This document shows positions 11,662 to 22,382 of a stretch of 64,000 nucleotides of DNA, one piece after another. The stretch is from the NCBI RefSeq assembly GCF_000719555.1, contig NZ_JOGX01000025.1, forward strand, positions 1-64,000, read 5' to 3'. This DNA is from Streptomyces sp. NRRL F-5727 (GTDB taxonomy: Bacteria > Actinomycetota > Actinomycetes > Streptomycetales > Streptomycetaceae). Both the position numbers and the translations under genes were made by a program. Under the pieces are notes generated by a model. It was not told the origin of the DNA. It searched no databases and saw only the letters and a program-made list of their open reading frames with translations. Positions within the stretch are counted from its first letter, which is position 1. Every line of letters starts with the position of its first letter.

Positions 11662-11718
11662 CCCCCTCCGGACCATGGGGGAGGTGGGTGTCGGTCCCGG
11701 GGGATATCCCCACCCGCA
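11662..11718. promoter_or_regulatory. Conserved upstream element, copy 2, in the kinase-nuo divergent region
   Basis: Counterpart of the element at 10375-10440, with CCCCCTCCGGACCATG followed by the perfect palindrome GGGGATATCCCC at 11699-11710. It lies between the kinase gene and nuoA, so it could also influence the nuo operon. Confidence 0.5.
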
Positions 11719-11723
11719 CCTGC

Positions 11724-11751
11724 TTACGCTGCTTTTAGCAGGGCCTAGACT
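11724..11751 (+). promoter_or_regulatory. Possible nuoA promoter
   Basis: TTACGC (11724-11729) and TAGACT (11746-11751) are separated by 16 nt and lie 43 nt upstream of the nuoA GTG. The -35 match is poor, so this is a weak call. Confidence 0.3.
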
Positions 11752-11794
11752 CGCGTCCGTGAAGACGGCGGCGAGGGACTGAGGGGCGGCGGAC

Positions 11795-12177
11795 GTGCGG
11801 GAACCGACCGTAGTCGCGGCGGACTATTTCGATACGTACTCCGTCGTCGGCCTGCTCGCCGTCGTCGGCGTGCTCTTCGTCGCGGTCGCCTTCGGCGCCG
11901 GCCGGCTGCTCCGGCCCGTCGTGCCGACCCCGGAGAAACTGCTCACCTACGAGTGCGGCGTCGACCCGGTGGGGGAGGGCTGGGCCCACACCCAGGTCCG
12001 CTACTACGTCTACGCCTTCCTCTACGTGATCTTCGCCGTCGACTCGATCTTCCTCTTCCCGTGGGCCACGGTCTTCGCCGCGCCCGGCTACGGCGCCACC
12101 ACCCTCGTCGAGATGTTCGTCTTCCTCGGCTTCCTGGCCGTCGGCCTGCTCTACGCGTACAAGAAGGGCGTCCTGGC

Positions 12178-12187
<10 letters not shown>
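11795..12187 (+). CDS. nuoA: NADH-quinone oxidoreductase subunit A-like
   Basis: 130 residues with three membrane segments and the NuoA signature [16 protein letters not shown] near 49-64, where the conserved Cys sits in the loop next to the quinone channel. GTG start. First gene of a ten-gene, tightly packed operon; it overlaps nuoB by 10 nt. Belongs to the membrane arm of complex I. Confidence 0.95.
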
Positions 12188-12767
<580 letters not shown>

Positions 12768-12771
<4 letters not shown>

Positions 12772-14210
12772 ACCGCTACGACTCCCTTCCCGAAGCCGTG
12801 ACGGACCTGTTCGGCGACGAGGCGGCGGCGGAGCGGGCGTACGACCTGCTGACCGTCGACGTCCCCGTCACGGACTGGCTCGACGCGCTGCGCACCGCCC
12901 GCGACGAGCTCGGCTGCACCTACTTCGACTGGCTCAGCGCGGTCGACGAGCCCGGAACCGGCTTCCGCGTGTGCGCGCACGTCGTCGCCCTGGAGCGCGG
13001 CCGGGTACGCCGCCTGCTGCTGCGCACCACCGTCCCCCACGAGGCCCCCACGCTCCCCACGGCCGTCGGCGTGTACGCGGGCGCGGCCTGGCACGAGCGC
13101 GAGACCCACGAGATGTTCGGCGTCGTCTTCGAGGGCCACCCGAACCTCACCCCGCTCCTCCTCCCCGAGAACTTCGAGGGCCACCCGCTGCGCAAGGACT
13201 TCGTGCTCGCGGCCCGCGTCGCCAAGGCGTGGCCGGGCGCGAAGGAGCCGGGCGAGGCGCACGACGGCGGCCCCAAGCGCCGCCAGATGCTCCCGCCGGG
13301 CGTCCCCGACCCCAACGAATGGGGCCCCCTCAAGGGCCAGCTCCCCCCGGCCCCCGAACGCCCCGCCCGAGCCGCCGCCGCCAACCGCCCCCGCCGCACC
13401 CGCACGGCCGCGGCGGGCTCGGCGACCCAGACGCCCCCGGCGGCCCCGGAGGCCGGCGCACCCCCGGCCCGCCGGACCCGCTCCGCGGCGGCAGGCTCCG
13501 CAAGCCAGACGCCCCCGGCGGCCCCGGCCGCCCCCGAGACCCCGGCGACCGGTGCGCCCCCGGCCGCTCCCGAGGCCCCGGCGGCCCCTCCGGCTGCCCG
13601 CCGGACGCGCTCCGCGTCCGAGGGTTCCGCGAGCCAGACCGCCCCGGGCACCCCGCGCCGCATGCGCAGCGCGAGCCAGGGCTCGGCGAGCCAGCAGGCG
13701 GAGCAGGCCGCGGAACCCCCGGCCGCCCCCTCGCCGCCGCCCCGCACCCGCAGCACGGACGCCCCCTGGCACCACGCCCGCCCGGCCTTCGACGAACCCC
13801 CGGCCCCCGAAGCGACGCCCGCCGCAGGCGGACCCGCGCCGGCGACCCCCGACGCGACGCCCGCGGCAGGTGAGCCCGGGCCCGAGGCGAAGCCCGACGC
13901 GACGCCCGCGGCAGGCGGGCCCGCGCTGGAGGCGACCCCCGACGCGACGCCCGCGGCAGGTGAGCCCGCGCCGGAGGCGACCCCCGACGCGACGCCCGCC
14001 GCAGGTGAGCCCGCGCCCGAGGCGACCCCCGACGCGACCCCCGCGGCAGGCGAGCCCGCGCCGGAGGCGAAGCCCGACGTCGAGCCCGCCGCGGACGGTC
14101 CCGCGCCGGAGGCCAGGCCCGCCGCAGGCGACCCCGACCGCGACCCCGACCGCGACCGCGACCCCGACACCGACACCCACCCCGACCCCGCCGGAGGCGA
14201 TCCCGCGTGA
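12768..14210 (+). CDS. nuoC: NADH-quinone oxidoreductase subunit C-like with long repetitive tail
   Basis: 480 residues, more than twice the usual NuoC length. Residues 1 to about 195 are the NuoC domain, with the signature [18 protein letters not shown] and [11 protein letters not shown]. The remaining roughly 285 residues are low-complexity. A first block repeats [13 protein letters not shown] units and a second repeats [18 protein letters not shown] units about seven times, before an Asp/Pro/Arg-rich end. The frame stays open to a GTGA overlap with nuoH, so the tail is probably translated and not a frameshift artefact. It does not resemble NuoD, so this is not a NuoCD fusion. The tail is predicted to be disordered. 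Confidence 0.92.
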
Positions 14211-15175
14211 ACGACGCACTCGACGTCGCCGTCCGGCTGCTGCTCGTCTTCGCCGCGTTCCTCGTGCTGCCGCTGGTCGTCGGGCAGACCGAGCACAAGG
14301 TGATGGCCCACATGCAGGGCCGGCTCGGTCCCATGTACGCCGGCGGCTTCCACGGCTGGGCCCAGCTCGTCGCGGACGGCGTGAAGTTCGCGCAGAAGGA
14401 GGACGTCGTCCCGAAGGACGCCGACCGGCGCGTCTTCCAGCTCGCGCCGGCCGTCGCCCTCCTCCCGTACCTCCTCGTCCTCGTCGCGATCCCGGTCGGC
14501 CCCGGCGACGGCGCCGTCGGCGCGCTCGTCGACGCCGGCATCTTCTTCGTGCTGGCCGTCATGGGCGTCGGCGTGCTCGGCAGCCTGATGGCCGGCTGGG
14601 CGTCCGCCAACAAGTTCTCGCTCCTCGGCGGCCTCCGCACCGCCGCCCAGCTGCTCGCGTACGAGCTGCCGATGCTGCTCGCCGCCGCGTCCGTCGCGAT
14701 GGCGGCCGGCACCGTCTCCCTCACCGGCGTCCTCGACGCCTTCGAGTGGTGGTGGGTGCCGTGGCAGATCGTCGGCGCGCTGGTCTTCTTCGTCGCCGGC
14801 CTCGCCGAGCTCCAGCGCCCGCCCTTCGACATGCCGGTCGCCGACTCGGAGATCATCTTCGGCGCGTACACCGAGTACACCGGCCTGCGCTTCGCGCTCT
14901 TCCTGCTCGCCGAGTACGCCGGCATCGTCGTCCTCTGCGGCCTCACCACCGTCCTCTTCCTCGGCGGCTGGCACGGCCCCGGCGGCGCGGACGGCCTCGG
15001 CTGGCTGTGGACGCTCCTCAAGACCGCCGTGCTGGCCTTCGTCGTCATCTGGCTGCGGGTGAGCTACCCCCGGCTGCGCGAGGACCAGCTCCAGAAGCTG
15101 GCCTGGACGACCCTCGTCCCGCTCGCCCTGGCGCAGATCGCGCTCACCGGCATCGTGAAGGTGGCGATCAGCTGA
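14207..15175 (+). CDS. nuoH: NADH-quinone oxidoreductase subunit H-like
   Basis: 322 residues, about eight membrane segments. It carries NuoH signatures: [21 protein letters not shown] at the N-terminus, [14 protein letters not shown], and [15 protein letters not shown] followed by [12 protein letters not shown], which builds the quinone-cavity loop. The start is GTG in a GTGA overlap with nuoC; the stop shares one base with the nuoI ATG. NuoH normally contacts NuoD at the quinone site, so its presence without nuoD is notable. Confidence 0.95.
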   Translation: MNDALDVAVRLLLVFAAFLVLPLVVGQTEHKVMAHMQGRLGPMYAGGFHGWAQLVADGVKFAQKEDVVPKDADRRVFQLAPAVALLPYLLVLVAIPVGPGDGAVGALVDAGIFFVLAVMGVGVLGSLMAGWASANKFSLLGGLRTAAQLLAYELPMLLAAASVAMAAGTVSLTGVLDAFEWWWVPWQIVGALVFFVAGLAELQRPPFDMPVADSEIIFGAYTEYTGLRFALFLLAEYAGIVVLCGLTTVLFLGGWHGPGGADGLGWLWTLLKTAVLAFVVIWLRVSYPRLREDQLQKLAWTTLVPLALAQIALTGIVKVAIS

Positions 15176-15756
15176 TGTCCCCGAAGATCCCCGGCTCCGG
15201 CCTCGCCAAGGGCCTCGCCGTCACCCTCCGCACCATGACGCGCAGGAGCGTCACCGCCCAGTACCCGGACGCGCAGCCCGAGCTGCCGCCCCGGTCGCGC
15301 GGGGTGATCGCGCTGTTCGAGGAGAACTGCACGGTCTGCATGCTGTGCGCCCGCGAGTGCCCCGACTGGTGCATCTACATCGACTCCCACAAGGAGACCG
15401 TGCCGCCCGCCGCCCCCGGCGGCCGCGAGCGCAGCCGGAACGTCCTCGACCGCTTCGCCATCGACTTCTCCCTCTGCATGTACTGCGGGATCTGCATCGA
15501 GGTGTGCCCCTTCGACGCCCTCTTCTGGTCGCCGGAGTTCGAGTACGCCGAGACCGACATCCTGGAGCTCACCCACGAGCGGGACAAGCTCCGCGACTGG
15601 ATGTGGACCGTCCCCGAGCCGCCCGCGCTCGACCCGGCGGCCGAGGAGCCCAAGGAGATCGCCGCCGCCCGCAAGGCCGCCGAGAAGGCCGCCGCGGCCC
15701 AGGCCGCCGCCGAGGCGCCGGCCGCCGATGCCCAGCAGCAGGAGGGCCCGCAGTGA
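15175..15756 (+). CDS. nuoI: NADH-quinone oxidoreductase subunit I-like ferredoxin
   Basis: 193 residues with two 4Fe-4S motifs, [15 protein letters not shown] near 50-64 and [12 protein letters not shown] near 100-111, ligating clusters N6a and N6b. A C-terminal Ala/Glu/Lys-rich tail of about 40 residues follows the ferredoxin fold. With no NuoEFG encoded here, NuoI is the likeliest entry point for electrons from reduced ferredoxin, as in other complex I-like enzymes that lack the NADH module; this is inference. One-base overlap with nuoH and a GTGA overlap with nuoJ. Confidence 0.95.
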   Translation: MSPKIPGSGLAKGLAVTLRTMTRRSVTAQYPDAQPELPPRSRGVIALFEENCTVCMLCARECPDWCIYIDSHKETVPPAAPGGRERSRNVLDRFAIDFSLCMYCGICIEVCPFDALFWSPEFEYAETDILELTHERDKLRDWMWTVPEPPALDPAAEEPKEIAAARKAAEKAAAAQAAAEAPAADAQQQEGPQ

Positions 15757-16304
15757 ACCTGGCAGCACAGAGTCACGGTTTCCTCTCGCCCTCCGGCGTC
15801 GAGATCGCCTTCCTCCTCGTCGGCCTCGTCACCCTCGGCGCCGCGATCGTCTCCGTCACCACGAAGCAGCTCGTGCACGCCGCGCTCTGGCTGGTCGTCG
15901 CGCTCGGCGGCCTCGCCGTCGAGTACCTCCTGCTGACCGCCGAGTTCATCGCCTGGGTGCAGGTCCTCATCTACGTCGGCTCGGTCGTCGTCCTCCTCCT
16001 CTTCGGGCTCATGCTGACCAGGGCGCCGATCGGCCGCTCCCCGGACGCCGACTCCGGCAACCGGCCGGTCGCCCTCGCCGTCGCGGTCGCCGCCGCGGCG
16101 GCCCTCGTCTGGGTGGTCGCCGACGCCTTCCGCACCACCTGGATCGAGCTGGACGGGCCCGCACAGGGCTCCACCGGTGTGACCGGCGAGATCCTGTTCC
16201 GGCACTGGGTGCTGCCCTTCGAGGCGCTCTCGGTGCTGCTGCTCGCCGCCCTGGTCGGCGCCATCGTCCTGTCCCGCAAGAAGCCGGAAGGGGAGCGGGA
16301 CTGA
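15753..16304 (+). CDS. nuoJ: NADH-quinone oxidoreductase subunit J-like
   Basis: 183 residues, five predicted membrane segments, including the conserved [22 protein letters not shown] stretch of NuoJ with its pi-bulge helix (described here by parts: [13 protein letters not shown] at about 70-82). GTG start within a GTGA overlap; the stop shares a base with nuoK. Confidence 0.94.
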   Translation: MNLAAQSHGFLSPSGVEIAFLLVGLVTLGAAIVSVTTKQLVHAALWLVVALGGLAVEYLLLTAEFIAWVQVLIYVGSVVVLLLFGLMLTRAPIGRSPDADSGNRPVALAVAVAAAAALVWVVADAFRTTWIELDGPAQGSTGVTGEILFRHWVLPFEALSVLLLAALVGAIVLSRKKPEGERD

Positions 16305-16648
16305 TGCACCTCGCCTACCCCGCCGTCCTCGCCGCGCTCCTCTTCTGCGTCGGCCTGTACGGCGTCCTCGCCCGCCGCAACGCGATCCTGGTCCTGATGT
16401 CGGTCGAGCTGATGCTCAACGCCGTCAACCTCAACCTGGTCGCCTTCGACGTCTGGCTCCGCGACGCCCTCCACGCCGGCCAGGCCCTCACCCTCTTCAC
16501 CATCGCCATCGCGGCGGCCGAGATCGGCATCGGCCTCGCCATCGTCCTGATGGTCTACCGCAACCGGGGCACGGCCGACGTCGACCGCCTCCGCGACACC
16601 GCGGAGACCCCGGAGAGCACCGACGAGAAGGCCGAGGCCGCCGCGTGA
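16304..16648 (+). CDS. nuoK: NADH-quinone oxidoreductase subunit K-like
   Basis: 114 residues, three membrane segments. Conserved membrane glutamates are visible in [16 protein letters not shown] and [13 protein letters not shown], both needed for proton transfer in the family. The C-terminal 20 residues are a charged tail. GTGA overlap with nuoL. Confidence 0.95.
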   Translation: MHLAYPAVLAALLFCVGLYGVLARRNAILVLMSVELMLNAVNLNLVAFDVWLRDALHAGQALTLFTIAIAAAEIGIGLAIVLMVYRNRGTADVDRLRDTAETPESTDEKAEAAA

Positions 16649-18624
16649 CCACCACGACCCTCGCCGTCCTCGTCCCCCTGCTGCCCTTCCTCGGCGCCGC
16701 CGCCGGGCTCGCCGTCGGCCGCACCGCGCCCGGCTTCGTCCGGCCGCTCGCCGTCCTCCCCACGCTCGCCGCCGCCGTCCTCGCCGTCCTCGTCGCCGTC
16801 CGCCAGGGCGGGAACACGGTCATCGACGCGGCCACCGAGCTGACCCCCACCGGCTCCGTCCCGATCACCCTGGGCCTCCACGTCGACGGCTTCGCCGCCC
16901 TCGTCGCCGTCCTCGTCGGCGTGGTCGCGAGCTGCGTGCAGGTCTACTCCACCGGCTACCTCCGCGAGGACCCGCGCTACCCCTCGTACGCGGCGCTGGT
17001 CTCCCTCTTCACCGCCGCGATGCTCCTCGTCGTCTACACCGGCGACCTGATGGTGCTCCTGGTCGGCTGGGAGATCATGGGCATCTGCTCGTACTTCCTC
17101 GTCGGGCACTACTGGGAGACCCCCGAGGCGCGCTCCGCCTCCCTGAAGGCGTTCCTCGTCACCAAGCTCGGCGACGTCCCCTTCCTCTTCGGGCTCTTCG
17201 CCCTCGCCGCCGACGCCGGCACCTTCCGCATCGACGGCGTCCTGTCCGCCGTCGCGAGCGGCGACCTCGACCACCCCACCGTCGTGGCGCTGCTGCTGCT
17301 CGCCGGCGTCGCCGGGAAGTCCGCGCAGTTCCCGCTGCACACCTGGCTCCCCGACGCCATGGCCGGCCCGACGCCGGTCTCCGCGCTCATCCACGCGGCC
17401 ACCATGGTCGCCGCCGGCATCTACTTCGTCGCCCGGCTGCTCCCGGTCTTCGCCGCCTCCGCCGCCGCGATGACCGTGCTCGCCGTGATGGCCGCGGTCA
17501 CCATGGTCGGCTCGGCGCTCGCCGCGCTCGCCCAGGACGACATCAAGCGGGTCCTCGCCTACTCGACGATCGGCCAGCTCGGCTACATGGCCGGCGCGCT
17601 CGCCGTCGGCGACCGGGGCGCCGCCGTCTTCCACCTCCTCTCGCACGCCGCCTTCAAGGCGCTGCTCTTCCTCGCCGCCGGCGCGGTCATCCACGCCGCC
17701 GGCACCAACTCGCTCACCGCCATGTCCCGGATGAGCGGCCTGGCGAAGCGGATCCCCGACGCGTACTGGACGATGACCGTCGCCCTCCTCGCGCTCGCCG
17801 CGATCCCGCCGTTCGCGGGCTTCTTCTCCAAGGAGGCGGTCCTGGTCGCCGCCGAGCACACCGCGCTCGGCGACCGGCCCGGCGTCCCCGCCGGGGCCGG
17901 CTGGACCGTCCTCGTCGCGGGCCTGCTGACGGCCCTCCTCACCGCCGCGTACGCCCTCCGCCTCTGGCTCCGCACCTTCCGCGGCCGGGGCCCGGAGGCG
18001 CCGGACCACGGACGCCAGCCGATCGCCATGACCTCCGTCCTGTGGGTCCTGGCCGTCCCCTCCCTCGGCTTCGGCCTGAGCGCGCTCGTCCTCGACGACT
18101 GGTTCGACGGCGAGAGCCTCCTCCCGACCCTCACCACCGCCGTCCTCGGCACCGGCCTCGCCGTCGCCGGCGGCGCCGTCACCTACGCCGTCTGGCGGAG
18201 CCTCGCCGTCCGGGCGGTCCCCCAGCCGGCCGCCCCGCACGTCGCCCACCCGGACGCCGAGGCGGGTCTGGTCGAGGCCGAGGCGCTGCACCTTCCGCAC
18301 CCCGCCGAGGACCCGGCCGACCCCGGCCGCGCCCTCCTCGGCCCGCTGTACGGTCCGGCCGCCGCCGGCTTCCACCTGGACGCCCTCTACCGGAAGGTCT
18401 TCGTCCGCCCGGTGCTCGGCGCCGCCTCCCTGGTCCGCTTCCTGGACCGCGAGGTCGTCGACACCTACGTGAGCGGTGCCGCGGGCACCGCCAAGGGCCT
18501 CGGCTGGCTCGTCCGCCGCGCCCAGACCGGCAACACGCAGACCTACCTCAGCGCCCTGCTCGCCGGCTCCGTCGTCCTGGCGATCGCCGCCGTCGCCCTC
18601 GCCAACGCCTTCGCCGGAGCGTGA
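16645..18624 (+). CDS. nuoL: NADH-quinone oxidoreductase subunit L-like antiporter
   Basis: 659 residues, Mrp-antiporter fold with about 15 membrane segments. Diagnostic elements are [19 protein letters not shown] with its key Glu, the [20 protein letters not shown] stretch and [15 protein letters not shown]. The C-terminal part holds the lateral-helix region. This is the distal proton pump of complex I. GTG start in a GTGA overlap with nuoK; nuoM starts 3 nt after the stop. Confidence 0.95.
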   Translation: MTTTTLAVLVPLLPFLGAAAGLAVGRTAPGFVRPLAVLPTLAAAVLAVLVAVRQGGNTVIDAATELTPTGSVPITLGLHVDGFAALVAVLVGVVASCVQVYSTGYLREDPRYPSYAALVSLFTAAMLLVVYTGDLMVLLVGWEIMGICSYFLVGHYWETPEARSASLKAFLVTKLGDVPFLFGLFALAADAGTFRIDGVLSAVASGDLDHPTVVALLLLAGVAGKSAQFPLHTWLPDAMAGPTPVSALIHAATMVAAGIYFVARLLPVFAASAAAMTVLAVMAAVTMVGSALAALAQDDIKRVLAYSTIGQLGYMAGALAVGDRGAAVFHLLSHAAFKALLFLAAGAVIHAAGTNSLTAMSRMSGLAKRIPDAYWTMTVALLALAAIPPFAGFFSKEAVLVAAEHTALGDRPGVPAGAGWTVLVAGLLTALLTAAYALRLWLRTFRGRGPEAPDHGRQPIAMTSVLWVLAVPSLGFGLSALVLDDWFDGESLLPTLTTAVLGTGLAVAGGAVTYAVWRSLAVRAVPQPAAPHVAHPDAEAGLVEAEALHLPHPAEDPADPGRALLGPLYGPAAAGFHLDALYRKVFVRPVLGAASLVRFLDREVVDTYVSGAAGTAKGLGWLVRRAQTGNTQTYLSALLAGSVVLAIAAVALANAFAGA

Positions 18625-18627
18625 GCC

Positions 18628-20205
18628 GTGATCGATATCAGCGAATCCGTGATGCAGTTCCTTCTCGCGTTCATCGTCGTCGCGCCGCTCCTCGGCGCCG
18701 TCGCCGCGCTCCTGCCCGCCCCGCCCGGACTGAAGGGGAAGTCGCCCGACCAGGCGGTGCTCCGCCACGGCGTCACCGTCACCGGCGCGATCCTCCTCGC
18801 CGCGCTCGCCCTCACCCTCGGCTTCGACCACGACAACCCGTCGAGGATGCAGGCGACCACGGACATCAGCTGGATCAGGGCACTGGACGTGCGGATCCAC
18901 CTCGGTGTCGACGGCATCTCGCTCCCCCTCCTGCTCCTCACCGCGCTGCTGACCTTCCTCTGCGCGCTGTACTCCTACTCCAAGCCGCCCACGGGCCCGT
19001 CCCCGAAGGCGTTCGTCGCGCTGCTGCTCGTCCTGGAGGCCGGCACCCTCGCCACCTTCGCCGTCCTCGACCTGGTCCTCTTCTTCCTCGCCTTCGAGAT
19101 GGTCCTCGTCCCGATGTACTTCCTCATCGCCCGCTGGGGCGGCGAGGGCCGGCGGGCCGCCGCCGGGAAGTTCATCCTCTACACGCTGCTCGGCTCCGTG
19201 GTCATGCTGCTCGGCCTGCTCCTGATCGGGATCAAGGCGGGCACCTTCGACATGGTGGCACTCGCCACCGACAACGGCCGCGGACTCACCACGTCGGTGC
19301 AGGTCACCGCCGTTCTCGCGATCGGCCTCGGGCTCGCCGTGAAGACCCCGATGTGGCCGCTGCACTCCTGGCTGCCGGACGCCCACACCGCCGCCCCCAC
19401 GGTCGGCTCGGTCCTCCTCGCCGGCGTGCTCCTGAAGATGGGCACGTACGGGTTCGTCCGCATCGCGCTGCCGATCGCCCCCGACGGCATGCACACCCTC
19501 GCCCCCTACCTGGCCGCCTTCGCCGCCGCCGGCATCGTCTACGGCTCCCTGGCCTGCCTCGCCCTGGCGAGGCCCGGCGCCAAGGGCGACCTCAAGCGGC
19601 TGATCGCGTACTCCTCCGTCGGCCACATGGGCTTCGTCCTCCTCGGCATCGCCACCCTGACCCCCACCGGCGTCAACGGCGCGCTCTTCGCCAACATCGC
19701 CCACGGCCTCATCACCGGCCTGCTGTTCTTCCTCGTCGGCGCCGTGAAGGACCGGTACGGCACCGCCGACCTCGACACCCTCGCCGGAGCCACCGGCGCC
19801 GCCCTCTACGGCCGCGCCCCCCGCCTCGGCGCCCTCCTCGCCTTCGCCGCCGTCGCCTCCCTCGGCCTCCCCGGCCTGGCCGGCTTCTGGGGCGAGATGC
19901 TCGCCCTCTTCGCCGCCTTCGACCCGGCCGAGGGACTGAGCCGCCCCGCCTACCTCGTCTTCATGGCCCTCGGCGGCCTCGGCACCCTGCTCACCGCCGC
20001 CTACCTGCTGATCGTGGTCCGCCGCGTCTGCATGGGCGGCCCGCGCCCCGCGGACGAACCGGAGCTCGCCGACGTCCAGCCGTACGAGCTGGCCGCCTGG
20101 ACCCCGCTCGTCGCCCTCACCGTCCTCGCCGGACTCTGGCCCGCGGTCCTCCTCGGCCTCACCGACCCGGCCGTCCAGCAGCTCCTCGCGGGAGGCACCC
20201 AGTGA
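18628..20205 (+). CDS. nuoM: NADH-quinone oxidoreductase subunit M-like antiporter
   Basis: 525 residues with about 14 membrane segments. It shows FLAFEMVLVPMYFLIARWG with the conserved Glu, LHSWLPDAHTAAPTVGSVLL and LKRLIAYSSVGHMGFV, the hallmarks of NuoM. GTG start. The stop overlaps the ATG of nuoN by one base. Confidence 0.95.
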   Translation: MIDISESVMQFLLAFIVVAPLLGAVAALLPAPPGLKGKSPDQAVLRHGVTVTGAILLAALALTLGFDHDNPSRMQATTDISWIRALDVRIHLGVDGISLPLLLLTALLTFLCALYSYSKPPTGPSPKAFVALLLVLEAGTLATFAVLDLVLFFLAFEMVLVPMYFLIARWGGEGRRAAAGKFILYTLLGSVVMLLGLLLIGIKAGTFDMVALATDNGRGLTTSVQVTAVLAIGLGLAVKTPMWPLHSWLPDAHTAAPTVGSVLLAGVLLKMGTYGFVRIALPIAPDGMHTLAPYLAAFAAAGIVYGSLACLALARPGAKGDLKRLIAYSSVGHMGFVLLGIATLTPTGVNGALFANIAHGLITGLLFFLVGAVKDRYGTADLDTLAGATGAALYGRAPRLGALLAFAAVASLGLPGLAGFWGEMLALFAAFDPAEGLSRPAYLVFMALGGLGTLLTAAYLLIVVRRVCMGGPRPADEPELADVQPYELAAWTPLVALTVLAGLWPAVLLGLTDPAVQQLLAGGTQ

Positions 20206-21737
20206 TGTCCGCCAGCACCGCCGACGCCTCCCTCGTCCAGTCCGTCGACTGGCTGACGATCGCACCCCCGACGCTCACCGCCCTGGTCGCGCTCGGCGTC
20301 CTCGTCGCCGACCTGTTCGTCCCCGCCGAGCGCAAGCAGCTCCTCGGCTGGGCCTCGATCGCCGGCCTCACCGCCGCCCTCGCCCTGCTCCTGCCGCTGC
20401 GCTCCGGCGACCGGGCCACCTTCTGCCTCACCGCCGGCGCCCAGACCGACAGCCACGCGCAGACCGCCGGCTGCAGCTACACCGCCGACGACTTCACCCT
20501 GGTCATCCAGCTGCTGGTGCTCGGCGGCGCCCTCCTCACCGCGCTGCTCTCGCTGCCCGCCACGCGCGCGAAGCTCCCGGCCGGCGAGTACTGGTTCCTG
20601 CTGCTCTCCTCCGCCGCCGGAGCCGCCCTGCTGCCCGCCTCCCGCGACCTCGCCACCCTCGTGGTCGCCCTGGAGGTCGCCTCGCTGCCCGCCTTCGCGC
20701 TCGTCGGCCTCAAGCGCGGCGACCGGCGCTCCAGCGAGGCCGCCCTCAAGTTCTTCCTCTCCTCGGTGACCGCCACCGCCGTCACCCTGCTCGGCGTCAG
20801 CTTCGTCTACGCGGCCACCGGCACCCTCCACCTCACCGAGATCGCCGCCCGCCTCGACGAGGTCCCCGGACAGCTCCAGACCCTCGCCGAGACCGGCGTC
20901 GCCCTCACCCTCGTCGGCTTCGCCTTCAAGATCGCCGCCGTCCCCTTCCACTTCTGGGTCCCCGACACCTACAGCGGCGCTCCGCTGCCCGTCGCCGCCT
21001 ACCTGTCGGTCGTCGGCAAGGCCGTCGGCTTCACCGGCCTCATCCTGGTGACGGTCGTCGCCTTCCCCGCGTACGCCGACGTCTGGGGCCCCGCCCTCGC
21101 CGTCCTCGCCGCCCTCACCATGACCGCCGGCAACGTCGCCGCGCTCCGGCAGGACCCCACGCGCGCGGGCAGCGCGATCCGGCTGCTCGCCTGGTCCTCC
21201 GTCGCCCAGGCCGGCTACCTCCTGGTGCCGATCGCCGCCGCCGCGTACTCCGGCGACGACCAGATCGGCGCCACCGTCGCGTACGCCCTCATGTACGCCG
21301 TCGTGAACCTCGGCGCCTTCGCCGTCGTCGCCCTCGTCGCCCGTACGCACCCCGGCAAGCGGATCGCCGACCACGCCGGGCTGTACGCCGCCAGCCCCGC
21401 CGCCGCCCTCGCGCTCGCCTTCTTCCTCCTGAATCTGGCCGGTTTGCCCCCGGGTATCATCGGCCTCTTCGCCAAGGTGACCGTGTTCTCGTCGGCCGTC
21501 GACGCGGGCCTCGGCTGGCTGGCCGTGGTCATGGGCGTCAACGTCGTCATCGGCCTCGCGTACTACCTGCGGTGGACGGCCCTGCTGTTCCGCACGCCGG
21601 AGAACGCCGTCGAGGGGACCACGCACCGGGCCCCCGCGCCCGTCACCCTGGCGATCGCGCTGACCGCCGTCGTCGGAGTCGTCCTGTCGGGTTACCCGCA
21701 GTTCGCCCTCCGCTTCGCCACGGCCGGCCTCTTCTGA
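20205..21737 (+). CDS. nuoN: NADH-quinone oxidoreductase subunit N-like antiporter
   Basis: 510 residues with about 14 membrane segments. Family features include VVALEVASLPAFALVGL with the conserved Glu, FKIAAVPFHFWVPDTYSGAP and IRLLAWSSVAQAGYL. A GGAGG at 20191-20195 serves either the ATG at 20205 or the GTG at 20202 directly before it. Last gene of the operon. Confidence 0.95.
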   Translation: MSASTADASLVQSVDWLTIAPPTLTALVALGVLVADLFVPAERKQLLGWASIAGLTAALALLLPLRSGDRATFCLTAGAQTDSHAQTAGCSYTADDFTLVIQLLVLGGALLTALLSLPATRAKLPAGEYWFLLLSSAAGAALLPASRDLATLVVALEVASLPAFALVGLKRGDRRSSEAALKFFLSSVTATAVTLLGVSFVYAATGTLHLTEIAARLDEVPGQLQTLAETGVALTLVGFAFKIAAVPFHFWVPDTYSGAPLPVAAYLSVVGKAVGFTGLILVTVVAFPAYADVWGPALAVLAALTMTAGNVAALRQDPTRAGSAIRLLAWSSVAQAGYLLVPIAAAAYSGDDQIGATVAYALMYAVVNLGAFAVVALVARTHPGKRIADHAGLYAASPAAALALAFFLLNLAGLPPGIIGLFAKVTVFSSAVDAGLGWLAVVMGVNVVIGLAYYLRWTALLFRTPENAVEGTTHRAPAPVTLAIALTAVVGVVLSGYPQFALRFATAGLF

Positions 21738-21771
21738 CCCCCCTCACGTAACCCCCGAGGAGCAACACGCC

Positions 21772-22227
21772 GTGCTGAACGGATTCAAGGACTTCATACT
21801 GCGCGGGAACGTCGTCTCGATGGCGATCGGCCTCGCCGTCGGCTCGGCGTTCACGGCCGTCGTCACCGGCTTCAGCAAGGCGTTCATCACCCCGCTCATC
21901 GGCCTCGCCACCGGCTCCGTCGGCGACTTCAGCGAGGCGAGGTTCCAGGTCGGCAAGACCGTCTTCCCCTACGGCCTCGCGATCTCCGCCACCATCGCCT
22001 TCGCCATCACGGCGCTCGTCCTCTACTTCCTCTTCGTCGTCCCCATGGCGAAGGTCCAGGAGAGGTTCGCCAAGGAGGAGGCCGCCGACCCCAAGTCCGA
22101 GAAGCGCGACTGCCCCCGCTGCTTCACCGAGATCCCGGCCATCGCCACCCGCTGCGCCCACTGCACCAGCGAGGTCGAGCCCACCCTCGACCTCACGGGC
22201 CTGGAGAAGATCCCCGCCGCCCGCTGA
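21772..22227 (+). CDS. mscL: MscL-family mechanosensitive channel with C-terminal zinc ribbon
   Basis: 151 residues. The N-terminus GFKDFILRGNVVSMAIGLAVG matches the MscL first helix and pore segment (parts: FKDFILRGNV near 4-13), with a second membrane helix near 67-92. After about residue 110 it has CPRC and CAHC pairs, a zinc-ribbon-like tail that E. coli-type MscL lacks. GTG start with GAGGAGC upstream. MscL forms a pentamer that opens on hypo-osmotic shock; the metal-binding tail may gate or anchor it, which is inference. Confidence 0.85.
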   Translation: MLNGFKDFILRGNVVSMAIGLAVGSAFTAVVTGFSKAFITPLIGLATGSVGDFSEARFQVGKTVFPYGLAISATIAFAITALVLYFLFVVPMAKVQERFAKEEAADPKSEKRDCPRCFTEIPAIATRCAHCTSEVEPTLDLTGLEKIPAAR

Positions 22228-22382
22228 CCCCGGCCGGGATCACCCGAACGGCGCAACACGCCCCCGGTGCGGCCGGGGGAACCGCAGCCTCCCGCCTGGC
22301 GTTGACCAGTACGTGAGGGTCCACTGGACGCGTGGACCACGAAGCAAAGGGTTCCCCTGCCGCACCACTTGGAGGGCGTACC

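Noticed and set aside
16555..20265. 1236-residue antisense frame over nuoL-nuoM
   Set aside because: Low-complexity Gly/Glu/Asp composition mirrors the complement of codon-biased membrane genes; no domains.
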